Shown in pieces: positions 21,727 through 33,100 of a stretch of 64,000 bases of DNA. The notes beneath the pieces were generated by a model that was given only the letters and a program-made list of their open reading frames with translations, made no database searches and had not been told where the DNA came from. Position 1 is the first letter of the stretch. Every line of letters starts with the position of its first letter. The position numbers and the translations under genes were made by a program. Source of the stretch: Excoecaria cochinchinensis (taxonomy: Eukaryota; Streptophyta; Magnoliopsida; Malpighiales; Euphorbiaceae); assembly GCA_947683425.1 (NCBI GenBank), contig CANTUQ010000109.1, positions 1,084,501 to 1,148,500 on the forward strand. Direction: 5' to 3'.

Positions 21727-23528
21727 TCAAGGATAGCTTGATGTATACTCTAATAGACCAGCCAAGTTTGGGCATGTCTTTCTGTTGTGGCCTTCATTTC
21801 TACATAACGCACATCGATTAGGCCTACTGCGGTCTCTTCTACCCATTTCATTTTGATATTTAGCGGTTCGCGGTCGGCCCTTTTTTCCTTATTAGGTCGG
21901 GGTTCGAAATTAAAGTCGGACCAACATGGCTCCCAATAATCACGGTGTGCTAGCGGGTGGAAGAAAGACTGACAATAACTCAATGCCTCTGACAATTTGT
22001 AACATTTGTCGACATATATCAACATTTCAACACGTACATGCATGCAGGCTGCAATAGCATGTGAACACAGCATTTTGGTCCCTTGAAACTTTTCACATTC
22101 ACAATGGTGGCAATCCAAATTAACATCTTGTGTGTTATTCCCTTTTCGCTTGCTCTTCTGATTTTTGGTCCATATAATGAAAAGCCCAATGCGTCAATCA
22201 AAACTTTCAACTCTATGACCAGTAGCCTTTTAAGCTCGCTTACCCATCTCCTCCATACATTTTTGAGTGTAAGTGTTACCCACAGCCATCTGAGCACGAT
22301 ATATGCACCTTCTATCATCAAAAAATTTAACCAGCCGTGCAAATACGTGCTCAACTACACTACAAATAGACATCATCCTTACACCCTTTAATGCACTATT
22401 TACACTTTCGGCAATGTTAGTGGTAGCATTGCCATATCTGTGCCCATTATCATGCGACAATGTCCATTTTTCCAAATCATTTTGCATGGCCCAATTGTAG
22501 GAGTCAACATCAAGGTCCTTTATTTCTTCCATTCGTTTAAAGAACTTTCTGGGTTGGAAATTGTTTCCTGTAAATAAAATATAACATGTATATTTATAAA
22601 GTTTGCTAACTTTAACACATTAACCAATATTTGAAAATTTTTTAAATAAATTATTAGCGATATAGTGCACTGATGGAAATTAAAATCGTGAAATCTCATT
22701 CTGTCCACCCACATCATATCTGACATCATTAATGTTCATATTCTGAAGGCCTACTGTCACATGGGTTGAGCAACTTGTAAAAACTTGGTCATCTCTTCTA
22801 ATACCGGTTTCCTCAAAATCTTCATTCAAGTCAATCTCCTCATCATCCTCCACTAGATCTAAGCTTTACCCGTTATCGGTATGCTTTATATCACGACATG
22901 CAATGTCGCTACATTCAACCCTTGAACTTGAGGCAAAATTAATTTTGCTTTGCCCTCTAAACTCTCTTATTGGACTTTCTTGTATCGTTTCCAAATCATC
23001 AACCCCTTCACACTGTGCTGGATCCCCACACTGTATACCAAAATCGGTCCGACTTTCGCTTGCAATATTCAAATTATCAAGAAATACATTTCTCCCATCC
23101 ACTGTCGGTATTGGATCCCCAACAGTATTGGTATTCAATTGATCAATATTATTCGACACATTTTTTTCATCTCCAATTACAATTTGTTTAGTTTCAACAA
23201 TTAACTCAACAATCGTATATCCAAGAAATGTAACAAAATTTTCATATATTTGATCAATGTCATCGTCATCAGTTATATCCATAAGTGCCCAAGAATACGA
23301 CCCCTGACTGTTTATAGGAGACTTATATATTACTCTACTGACCTTCACATCCACAGCTAAATCCAATTTTACTGATATCTTATGAACAAGTTCCGTAAAT
23401 GTCGGTTTGTTTCTAAACTTCAGTCTCCTCGAATGTCTTGATGAGCTTGAAGTATCATACTGATAGCCGGCTATGCCCCATATTGACTGTCCTCCAGTAT
23501 AAATTATAAATATGGCTGGAATCGACAT
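21727..23528 (-). pseudogene. Mutator-like (MULE) transposase, catalytic core deleted
   Basis: The N-terminal part (23528-22866, 220 codons) starts MSIPAIFIIYTGGQS, like the PB1-like N-terminal domain of plant MULE transposases, and continues in an acidic linker (VEDDEEIDLNEDFEE at about 22850-22805). The middle, where the MULE DDE domain should be, is missing. The C-terminal part (22532-21727) has HDNGHRYGNATTNIAESVNS, a SWIM zinc finger (CHHCECEKF...CSHAIAAC) and, after a frameshift, a CCHC knuckle (CALCRNEGHNRKTC). The stop is TGA at 21729-21727. Two or more frameshifts add to the deletion, so no transposase can be made. Confidence 0.85.
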
Positions 23529-24196
23529 TTTCTTACTCCTATATTTAATGGAATGATATTTTTTAATTAATGCATATTTTTAATATTATCGAAATTTACT
23601 TACTTCCCACATATTTTAAAATCTTTCGTAAATTAAAACATTTCATGCAACTATTTTTAAAAATTCTAAATCATTTAACAATTTTATCTCATGCAAATAT
23701 TTTTTTTCAATAATTAATTCACTATTTCGCCAAATTAAAATTTTATTTCAATTCTTAACTCCTTAAAAATAATTTTCCCTTCTAGGTTTACAAAATAATA
23801 TCATATATATTATATACAAATTTACTTCTTCATAAATATTTTAACTTTTTAAACTGATTACTCTTTTAATCTACTAAATTAATATTTTAATTAATTCACT
23901 TCTAAAAATTAATTTAAATTCGCTAGTTAAATCTATAAATAGTACACTCACATACCTATATTTTTCTATATATTCATAGACATCATAAAATTACACTATA
24001 AAGTTAAATAAATACAACTAAATTCTAACACCTAATAACTTTACATATATTGACGATTATAATTTATCTAAATTAACTATACAAAAATATGTCCTCAATA
24101 ACTATCATAACTTATTCAAACAAAATTTATATATCATAAATAACAAAAAAAAAATAATAACTTACCTCTTCAAATATTGATCGTAATTATATTACA
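23529..24196. other. AT-rich flank of the Mutator-like remnant
   Basis: About 670 bases, over 75% A+T by eye, upstream of the transposase start. No open frame or repeat is recognised. It may be the promoter side of the element; terminal inverted repeats were looked for but not found. Confidence 0.4.
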
Positions 24197-24204
24197 ACTT
24201 TAAT

Positions 24205-24964
24205 TAGGGGTGAGCAAGAAAACCGATGGACTCGGTTAACCGAAAAATAAAATCCGAAACCAAACTGATGGACTGGTTAACCGATTGTAATGGACTGGTT
24301 AATGGTTAGTGTTTTGAAAAAATCGATATTAATGGACTGGTTAATGGTTTTTTACTCATGTGACCGGTTAACCGAACCGAAACCGAATTTTTAGTTAATT
24401 TATTAATTGTTTAATATGTCCATATTTATTATTTTTTATTGTTTCTTGATTTATCAAATTTTCAATAATGAAAATTAGAATATATTCGAAAAGTTGTATA
24501 ATAATTTATCCTAATTAAAGGTGATCATGTATTTTTTTTCATTATACTAATTATTTTAAGTTTTTTAGTTTTTTTAATTGGCTATTAGTAAGTATAACAA
24601 TTTATCTAATTAAAAGTGATTATGGACCGGTTAATTTATTTACTTATTAAATATTAATTTTTAAAAACAAATTTGCTTATATCCACCAAATATTTTTATT
24701 TTAACAACAATAATGTTATATTATAGTGAAAAAATTTAATTTTTAAGTACCTTGAACATTTTAATTTTATTTATGAATACATTTTATAATTATAGTGGTT
24801 AACCGAAAAATGTTGGGTAATCGGTCTGAAAATCCGAAACCGATGGACTAGTTAACTGATAGTAACGGACTGATTAATGGTTAGTGTTTTGAAAAAACCG
24901 GTATTAATGGACTGATTTTTTTTTTGGCTCATGGACCGGTTAAACCTGTCCATGCTCACTCCTA
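24205..24964. mobile_element. hAT-type non-autonomous element, 760 bp
   Basis: The ends are TAGGGGTGAGCA and TGCTCACTCCTA, a 12-bp inverted repeat with one mismatch, flanked by a perfect 8-bp duplication ACTTTAAT (24197-24204 and 24965-24972). Both subterminal zones are full of 'GGACTGGTTAA', 'ACCGGTTAA' and 'AACCGA' motifs, likely transposase binding sites. It encodes no protein. A relative in opposite orientation lies at 50832-51831. Confidence 0.9.
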
Positions 24965-25854
24965 ACTTTAATAACACCTGCAATTTAAAAATAATAAAAA
25001 AAATTTAGCTACATATTCAAATCTTATTAACATAATTAATTTATAATTTATTTATGTAACAATACATTTTTTTTCCCATTAACACAACAGCAAGATATTG
25101 TCTACTTTATATAATAAGTGATAACACCGCAAATATCATCCGCTCTCAGGTCCACGAAGTCGGCCCAAACACTAGCAAGACTCAAGGCCCATAAAGCGAA
25201 GCAAACAGGCATGAGCCCCAAGGAGAACCAATCGGACGACGCAACATTCTGTCCCATCAGCCGCCTGACACAAGGTAATGATCACCTCGGCCTCTTGCTC
25301 TCTGTCGCTTCGCCGGATACCTACTCTGACAGCCAGAGATCACTCTCCTAGGCACTCAAGTGCCCCTCAATATCTCTTATAAATAGGCCAGCCGGCAATG
25401 GCCTCAGGTATTGAACTCTAAGCATTTTCTCTCTAAGCTATCTCTCTCTAAAGTCACTGACTTAAGGTTCGGAGTGCTTACGCCCGGTCCGACCGGGCAT
25501 TCTTTTTTTCAGGTCGCTCTCACCCGATCGGTCGTTCCCTCCCTCTCCAAGATAAAGACAATCCAAGGCTTTATCAATAAGTAAAATAAAAATTAATATG
25601 TAAAAGAATACAATTGCGGAGTGAAATGCAAAAGAGAGAGTTGAAGATAAAAGAGAAATATAAGCTAATGGCAAAGAAAACGAAAGAAAAGAGAGGAAGT
25701 AACTCAAGCTCGAATGAATGCCATTATAATGAACAAAAAAAGAAAAAAAAAATTAATCCAACTTTTACAATGCAGACCCGTGAAGCATGGGTCTGCTACG
25801 CTGCAATGCACAGTAACAACTGTATGCTGCAGCCTTTTATTTTAAAAAAAAAAA

Positions 25855-26085
25855 TTATTCCGGTTGCCGTTTTTTATGGGTTGGCCTCACTGTCCGGTGT
25901 CTCGCACCAGGGGCAAAACGGCACCGTTTTGTGCTTGGGACAGCAAAAAAATAAATAAAAAGTGTCAGAAAATGGCAACCTTGATTGCCGTTTTCTGGCA
26001 CTGACAACCCAGAGTACCATATGCGTGGGACCCACCCAGTCAGAAAACGGCAACCTAAGTTGCCATTTTCTGACACCCCATTTTC
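25855..26085. repeat. Palindromic block with two related hairpins
   Basis: Hairpin 1 has arms at about 25962-25978 and 25985-26001 (GTGTCAGAAAATGGCAA against GTGCCAGAAAACGGCAA reversed). Hairpin 2 has arms at about 26039-26055 and 26058-26074 (GTCAGAAAACGGCAAC). The arms of the two hairpins are almost the same sequence. A further 'GGTTGCCGTTTT' lies at 25861. The block also holds the module GGTGTCTCGCACCAGG, found again at 28199 at the broken edge of the RLP pseudogene. Confidence 0.75.
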
Positions 26086-26605
26086 TTAATTTTTTTTCCC
26101 GTAGCACCATTTTTCTAATTATTTACAATTAAAAAAAAAAGTGAATTTTTTCTTCTTCCTCCCTCTGTCTTCAGTTCGGTAATATGGGCCATTGGAAATT
26201 TAAATTGCTTCATTGCGTGTTTACTGGGAATTAATAATAAATGAGAATCATTTTCAATTTCAAAAGTTTATGGACATTAGAGTTCAATAATTCAGATAGT
26301 AGTTTTGAAAAAAAGGACACTGACCTTGACTTTGTGATATTGGATATAGCAACAGAAGATATGATATGACGTGAAGGCCTTGACTTGCAACTTGTAAATG
26401 ACATTTTGGAGTATATAGTTCTCTTCTATGATAGACCAAGTCAATATATACGTATGATCAATCTCATGCACATTATTTCTTTTAACTAATATTATGGAAT
26501 TAATCATAATATATAAATGAACTTGAATACTTAGTATCTTATGTATGTACTAATGTCAAAATCAATTTGAATATTTCATTAATTTTAAAACTTATAATGT
26601 CGAAA
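26086..26605. other. Non-coding, no feature seen
   Basis: About 520 AT-rich bases between the palindromic block and the MITE. Short frames only, without recognisable motifs. Confidence 0.5.
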
Positions 26606-26609
26606 GTTA

Positions 26610-26906
26610 CTCCCTCCGTTCCAAGTTAAATGTACTATTTATAAAAAAAATGCACCAAACTTAAAATGCCATTTTATAATATCAAGACAACATTTATTAT
26701 ATCTATTCAAATTTTACTGTCTTTTTAGTATTATCACCACATTTGTATTTTCATTAACCTTCCTTTTTCTTACACAATTTTATTTATTATTTTTATTTTT
26801 ATTAAATTAAGAGATGGTGTTATAGTCTTTTTAAAGTATTTTCTAATAAAATTGAGAAAAAAACAAAAATTACATTAATATGTTTATGAGTACAAGGAAT
26901 GATGAC
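26610..26906. mobile_element. Stowaway-like MITE, decayed right end
   Basis: The left end CTCCCTCCGTTCCAAGTTAA is the classic Stowaway/Tc1-mariner MITE start, preceded by TA (26608-26609). The right end is much decayed (AAGGAATGATGAC before TA at 26907-26908), so its limit and the TA duplication are less sure. Length about 300 bp fits the family. Confidence 0.5.
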
Positions 26907-26909
26907 TAT

Positions 26910-27240
26910 CCCTCATTTTGTAATTCACCTTAATTGCTTATTAATCTATTGGAATAGATAAATAACTTTCGCTAAAAAAGACAAATAACTTCCATTGGAC
27001 TAAGATGGGAGGACATTGAATGTATTATTAATTAGAATTTATGCTGTATTTATTTTTAATGTATGTTTTTAATGTAATTTTACATAATATTTATTAAGAA
27101 CGCATTATGAAAAATTTATGTACAATTTAATGTACTTTTACAATATTATATTTTTTAAATTAATAGTATTGTTAATAATATTGCATAATTATTATTTATA
27201 TAAATTAAATTTTGGATGTAATAATAAAAAAGAAAAATTA
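26910..27240. other. AT-rich, no feature seen
   Basis: About 330 bases, very AT-rich, with simple TTTAATGTA-like runs. No coding frame. Confidence 0.5.
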
Positions 27241-27257
27241 AAAAGAAAATAATATAA

Positions 27258-27511
27258 AATTAATATTTTTAGTGATGGAATAGTGACATATTTTTTTGTC
27301 GCTAATAAATTTTTAATTCAACTAGTTTTAGAAATTAAATAGGACAGAATTTTTGTTTTTAGCGATGAAAATTTCCGTCACTATTTTTAGCGACGGTTTT
27401 ATGATTTGATTGCAAAATTTCTTACGACGGTCGAAATAGCAACGATTTATCGTTTTGTAGCTAAAAGTAATTAGAGATGAAATTTTTCCAATTAGCGGCG
27501 GATTTGTAGTG
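27258..27511. mobile_element. One end of a CACTA element
   Basis: The right edge is GGATTTGTAGTG, that is CACTACAAATCC on the minus strand, with TAGCGACGG, CCGTCACT and ATTAGCGGCGG motifs repeated for about 250 bases inward. This matches the terminal and subterminal layout of CACTA elements; the repeat motif (AGCGACGG) is the same type as at 50240-50640. The other end and any coding part are absent. Confidence 0.6.
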
Positions 27512-27984
27512 GTAAGAATGGTTGTTATTCGATTTTCCTTATATTGACTTCCACCACCATCAAATTTATAACAATACCAAATTGTTTTATCATGTTCAAT
27601 TTTTAAGTACCTCGCTCTCATTTATATTTTGTGAGAATGAGTATTTTGAGATTATGATTAAGTGTTCGTATAACTTCTCATGACTCGCGAACTAGGTATC
27701 TTGAATTCAACTTGTTTTGCGTTCATGACTCTTGGTGTTTGTAATTCTAATCGACTTTTTTATAACTTTTCTAATTCGTGTCCAAACACTCCTAGTAAGA
27801 GGGGTTGTTTTTCGATTTCCATTGTTGACTTTAATTGCCTCATCATCATGTTCATCTTTAAGTACCTTAGCTCTTATTTTTATTTAATTCATGAACTAAA
27901 CCTTCCATCTAAATAAAACAAAATTACTATAAAGATAAGACAAGCAACAGATACTGCTCTATCAGTAGATTTCGAATCAAAGTA

Positions 27985-28182
27985 TGTAAAATTGCATTGT
28001 AATTAGCTAGTGGGTTAATCACATAAAACATATTGGAATAATAACAAAAAGTTATTAATTGTGTATGAAAAGAGAGAAAAATTACATTGTGATTAGTGAG
28101 TTAATCACATAAAAAAATCTTGGAATAATTAAAAATAAATTATTAATTGTGTATGAAAAAAATGGTAAAATTTCGTTGTGAC
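27985..28182 (+). repeat. Tandem duplication of ~90 bp, third copy cut
   Basis: A unit starting GTAAAATTGCATTGTAATTAG (27985) is repeated from about 28078 and starts a third time at 28164, where it is cut off after TTCGTTGTGACG. Both full copies contain GTTAATCACATAAAA and TTATTAATTGTGTATGAAA. Confidence 0.75.
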
Positions 28183-28213
28183 GCACGGGCCCCACTGCAC
28201 GGTGTCCCGCACC

Positions 28214-29533
28214 AGGAGAGTTTTGTAGTCCGCAAGGATGCTTCAGATGATCCTCTTGCTTATCCAAAGACTGAATCATGGAAGTTCATTAATGGAGGAG
28301 ATTATGATTGCTGCTCATGGGATGGGATGAGCTGTGATATGCGCACTGGTCATGTCTTAGGCCTTGATATCAGTAGTAGCTTTCTCTATGGTTCCATAAA
28401 TTCAAGCAGTACCCTCTTCAAACTTGTTCACCTCCGCACCCTTAACCTTGCCTTTAAACATTTTAATTATTCCCAGTTACCATCTGAGTTTGTCCATTTT
28501 CAGGGTCTCACCTCTCTCAATCTCTCTTCCTCTTCTTTTTCTGGCCAAATCCCTTCAATTCTTTCTCAACTTCCCAGTCTTTCACAACTTGACCTCTCCT
28601 TGAATGACCAATTATTTCTCAACAGTCCAGATTTTGAAACCTTTGTCCAAAATTTAACGGCACTGGAAAATCTCACACTTGATTTTGTGGATATATCCTC
28701 CTCCGTACCCAACATTTTGGCAAATTTATCTTCTCTGAAATTCTTGAGTTTGTCGTTTTGTAATTGGAGTTTTTCAAATTCCTCACCTACAAAAACTCAT
28801 ACTATGAGGGAATTCGAAACTAAAAGGTCATCTCCCTTAATTTAATTCCAGCAGTTCACTTGAGCAACTTGTACTTTCAGGAACACGTTTCTCTGGCAAG
28901 TTACCGGATTCAATCGGAAACCTTGGTTTCTTGAACAGATTGGAAATTTCTGTTACTGACTTTTCTGGTAAGCTTCCATCCTCACTCGGAAACCTCACAC
29001 AACTTGTTATTTTGGATCTCAGGGCTACCAGTTTTGAACATCAAACATCCTCTTCCTTGTCATGGCTTCCTAAGCTAAATAAACTGGAAAGGTTAGGCCT
29101 CACCTCCATTATCTTCAACGATGGTATCACTCCTCCCTTTGCTAATCTAACCCAACTTGTTTCTTTATCACTATACTATGGCTCAATAAATAGCCCAATT
29201 CCTTCTGGGCTTGTGAATATGACTCAACTCGTTGGGTTAAACCTTAGAGATAATCAACTTCAAGGCCCAATTCCAGATTCAATCTTCCAACTCCGACACC
29301 TCCAATTCCTTGGTCTCGGATATAATAACTTTTACTGGCAATGTGGAATTAGCCAAGTTTCTGAAGCTCAAAAAATTAACCCGATTATCTTTGACAGGAA
29401 ACAATTTATCATTACTCCATCCTAATGTCGGTTCTAATACCATTGCCAATAAGTTTACATTCTTGCCTTTGGGATCATGCAACTTAGCTCAATTTCCCAG
29501 TTTTCTACGTGATCAAGATAAACTTGTAGTCCT
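28214..29533 (+). pseudogene. Cf-type LRR receptor-like protein, 5' part
   Basis: This is the N-terminal half of a plasma-membrane LRR receptor-like protein of the Cf-9/RLP class, which sense extracellular ligands in immunity or development and have no kinase domain. The fragment starts inside the LRRNT_2 cap (ESFVVRKDASDDP, then DYDCCSWDGMSCD with its paired Cys), so signal peptide and start codon are missing. About a dozen 24-residue plant-type LRRs follow (LxxLxLxxNxxxGxIP, e.g. LTSLNLSSSSFSGQIP). Frames change near 28780-28860 and near 29325, and short stretches are lost. The text stops at 29533, where the copia element begins. Similarity is from recalled family features. Confidence 0.9.
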
Positions 29534-29930
29534 TGTTAGTAACGGTCATAAACGAAAGAAAAAGGAAAAAGAAAAAGGAAAGAAAAAGTAAAAAAGAAAA
29601 AGGGGAAAGGGCATAACGGCTAAAAGAAAAAAAAAAAATAGTAAAATCCCAAATCCCACATCGGGATTATTTGAGAAAGGGAAGGGATTTTGTAACTATA
29701 AATAGAGCCCCTTACCTTTAGGTTTAATCATCCCTTGATTGCTTAGCTTGTCTATTAGTTAAGCATATTTCTTCTCTCTTGTATTATTTCGCTTTTCAGT
29801 TTTAGTGAAATAATATTCTTAGTCTCCGAGGACGTAGGCAATATTGGCCGAATCTCGTTAAAATCTTTTGTTCCTTATTTTCTCTATTTTAGCTGCGTTT
29901 TTCCTCTAATCCGGTCCTTATTTCACAACA
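29534..29930 (+). repeat. 5' LTR of copia C
   Basis: Begins TGTTAGTAACGG and ends TTTCACAACA. Contains a purine-rich A/G tract (about 29555-29640), a short palindrome CCCACATCGGGATTA and the promoter TATAAATA at 29697-29704. Differs from the 3' LTR at 6 bases by eye. Confidence 0.95.
29697..29704 (+). promoter_or_regulatory. TATA box of copia C 5' LTR
   Basis: TATAAATA followed by GAGCCCC. It would start the genomic RNA about 30 bases downstream, near 29730-29740. The same site lies in the 3' LTR at 34339-34346, from where reads could run out into the RLP 3' part. Confidence 0.75.
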
Positions 29931-29932
29931 AG

Positions 29933-29945
29933 TGGTATCAGAGCC
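29933..29945 (+). other. Primer binding site (initiator tRNA-Met)
   Basis: TGGTATCAGAGCC, two bases after the LTR, complements the 3' end of plant initiator tRNA-Met, the usual copia primer. Confidence 0.95.
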
Positions 29946-30023
29946 GAGGTTCTATCTTAGTATGCTCTGTGGTTGCAGCATAGTCTGATCTTCCACATCA
30001 GAAAAGATTTTTCCTTGGACACT

Positions 30024-30130
30024 GTTTACGTATACGGTCACTATTCACGTATACAGTCACTATTCACGTATACGGTCACTGTTCATCTATACGGTTACTA
30101 TTTACGTATACGGTTACTATTCACGTGAAA
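30024..30130 (+). repeat. 19-bp tandem repeats in the copia C leader
   Basis: Five to six copies of a 19-bp unit like CGGTCACTATTCACGTATA lie between the PBS and the gag start. Each holds the self-complementary ACGTATACGT-like core or a variant. Function unknown; position would suit packaging or translation control. Confidence 0.8.
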
Positions 30131-30174
30131 TAGTGGGAGCTGATTTTTGAGCAGAGAAGTTCGTGATAGAAGCA

Positions 30175-33100
30175 ATGGCGGCAAAATATGAGATCGAGAA
30201 ATTCAACGGGAGTAATTTCTCACTGTGGAAATTGAAGATGAAGGCAATCTTGAGAAAAGATAAGTGCCTAGCGGCTATAAGTCAAAGGCCGGCTGATTTC
30301 ACAGATGAAAATAAGTGGGGCGAGATGGACGGGAATGCTATTGCAAACCTTCATTTAGCATTAGCAGATGAGGTATTGTCAAGTATAGAGGAGAAGAAGA
30401 CAGCAAAAGAAATTTGGGATCATCTCACCAAATTGTATGAAGCCAAGTCACTCCACAACAAAATATTTTTGAAGAGAAAACTTTATACTCTTCGCATGTC
30501 AGAATCCACTTCAGTGACGGAGCACATAAACACTTTAAATACTCTATTTTCTCAACTCACATCTTTGAGTTATAAAATAGAGGCAAATGAACGTGCTGAA
30601 CTTTTACTTCAAAGTCTGCCTGATTCATATGATCAACTCGTCATCAACTTGACAAGTAATGTCCAAACAGACAATCTAGTTTTCGATGATATTGCAGCTA
30701 CAATTCTGGAAGAAGAAAATCGGCGCAAAAACAAGGAAGACAGATTGGCAAATTCTCAAAAGGCAGAGGCATTGACAGTGATGAGAGGGAGATCAATAGA
30801 ACGTGGCTCAAGTGGGAGCCAAAGTCAAGGTAGATCGAAATCAAGGAGTAAGAAGATCTTGAAATGCTACCACTGTGGCAAAAGGGGTCACTTGAAGAAG
30901 GACTGTTGGAATTTGAACAAAAGAAATTTCAATCCGCAAGGAAATGTGGCTAGTACCTCAGATGATGGACATGCTCTATCATGTGAAGCAGCAACAACTT
31001 ATAAAGGCAGGAAGAGATTTGCTGATGCATGGATCTTGGATTCGGGAGCTACATTTCATATGACTGCTCGAAGAGAATGGTTCGATCATTATGAGCCTAT
31101 CTCGGGAGAACCAGTGTACAGCTGCAATGATCATGCCTTAAAGATCGTTGGCATTGGATCCATCAAGTTAAAGATGTATGATGGTACAGTTCACACTATT
31201 CAGGAGGTGCGACATGTGGAAGGGCTGAAAAAGAATTTATTGTCTCTCGGAAGATTGGATGACCTTGGATGCAAGTTCAGTGGTGAGAAAGGAATTATAA
31301 AGATAACAAAAGGAGCGCTTGTACTAATGAAGGGAGAAAAGATAGCTGCCAACTTATACATATTGAAGGGAGAGACTTTGCAAGAAGCAGAAGCATCGGT
31401 TGTTTCAAATAGTCCAAGTGAAAACTCTGCAATGATGTGGCATCAGAAACTTGGGCATATTTCTGAACAAGGAATTAAAATACTTGTGAAGCAAAATCTA
31501 CTTCCAGGCCTCACTGAAGTGTCATTACCTTTTTGTGAGCATTGTATTACAAGTAAGCAGCACAGATTGAAGTTCAACACATCTAATTCTAGAAGCAAAT
31601 CTATTCTAGAATTGGTTCACTCTGATGTGTGGCAAGCACCGGTTTCATCCTTAGGAGGAGCAAGGTTCTTTGTGTCATTCATTGACGATTACTCCAGGAG
31701 ATGTTGGGTGTATCCAATCAAGAGGAAGGCGGATGTGTTTCCAGTCTTTAAAGTATTCAAAGCGCGGGTAGAACTTGAATCTGGAAAGAAGATCAAGTGT
31801 TTGAGGACTGATAATGGAGGAGAATATACAAGCAATGAGTTTGTAGATTTTTGCAATCAGGAAGGCATCAAACGACAGTTCACTGTAGCATATACTCCTC
31901 AACAAAATGGGGTGGCAGAGCCGATGAACAGAACTCTGTTAGAAAGAACAAGAGCAATGTTGGGAGCTGCAGGCTTAGACAAAAGGTTTTGGGCAGAAGC
32001 AGTCAACACCGCCTGTTATGTGATAAATCGGGTTCCTTCAACTGCAATTGAGTTGAAAACACCGATGGAGATGTGGACTGGCAAACTAGCTGATTATTCA
32101 AACCTCCATATATTTGAAAGTCCGATGTACGTGATGTACAATTCTCAGGAAACTACAAAGCTAGATTCAAAATCTAGAAAATGTTTCTTTTTAGGTTATG
32201 CTGACGGAGTAAAGGGGTATCGCCTGTGGGATCCCACTGCCCATAAGGTTGTAGTCAGTAGAGATGTGATCTTTATGGAAGGAAAGACAAAAGAAGCAAA
32301 TGATAGCACTGTGAATGGAAGTTCAGAGATGATGAGTGTACAGGTGGAAAAAGAATCCAATCAAGAAAATTCTTCTGAAGATGAACCAGAGCAGGAGGAA
32401 CATGAGCCAGAGGAGTCCCAGCCAGTTGAATCTCAAGTACCCGAGATTCGTCGATCAAGTCGATTAACAAAACAACCAGGTTGGCACTCAGATTATGTTA
32501 TGGAGAGTAATGTTGCATATTGCCTTCTAACAGAGGATGGAGAGCCATCAACTTTTCAAGAAGCAATGAGTAGTTCAGATGCATCTCAGTGGATGGCAGC
32601 AATGCAGGAAGAAATTGAAGCTCTTCATAAAAATAAAACTTGGCAACTTGTTTCGCTACCACAAGGAAGAAAGCCCATTGGAAATAAATGGGTTTATAAG
32701 ATCAAGCGTAATAGTGATGATCAAGTGGAGCGGTATCATGCTAGACTGGTGGTCAAAGGATATGCTCAGAAAGAAGGAATTGATTTCAATGAGATTTTTT
32801 CCCCGGTGGTCAGACTTACTACAATCAGAGTAATTCTGTCAATGTGTGCTATATTTGACTTATATTTGGAGCAGTTAGATGTCAAAACTGCTTTTCTCCA
32901 TGGAGATCTTGAAGAAGAGATTTATATGCTCCAGCCAGAAGGTTTTGAAGAAAATGAAAAGAAGAACTTGGTTTGCACGTTGAACAAATCTCTGTACGGT
33001 CTAAAACAGGCGCCAAGGTGTTGGTACAAGAGATTTGATTCCTTCATTATGAGCCTTGGATACAGCAGGCTAAATGCAGACCCTTGTGCATATTTCAAGA

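Larger units (their letters stand above)
21276..25545 (+). repeat. Probable Tat-type 3' LTR split by a Mutator-like element
   Basis: The left part (21276 to about 21400) follows the polypurine tract. The right part (about 25100-25545) looks like the promoter and R/U5 end of a gypsy LTR in the same orientation: TATAAATAGG at 25379, then CT-rich leader DNA, 'ACTTAAGGTTCGGAGTGC' and a final CAGGTCGCTC-like stretch. Between them lie the Mutator-like and hAT sequences. The junctions are not resolved to the base, so the idea that both parts are one LTR is inference. Confidence 0.4.

Noticed and set aside
25614..26110. Frames of 73-114 codons as genes
   Set aside because: They run through poly-A stretches and the palindromic block; their inner repeats come from the hairpins.
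29933..29945. tRNA gene piece
   Set aside because: It is the retrotransposon primer binding site; no cloverleaf around it. The same holds for 53444-53461 and 8384-8401.
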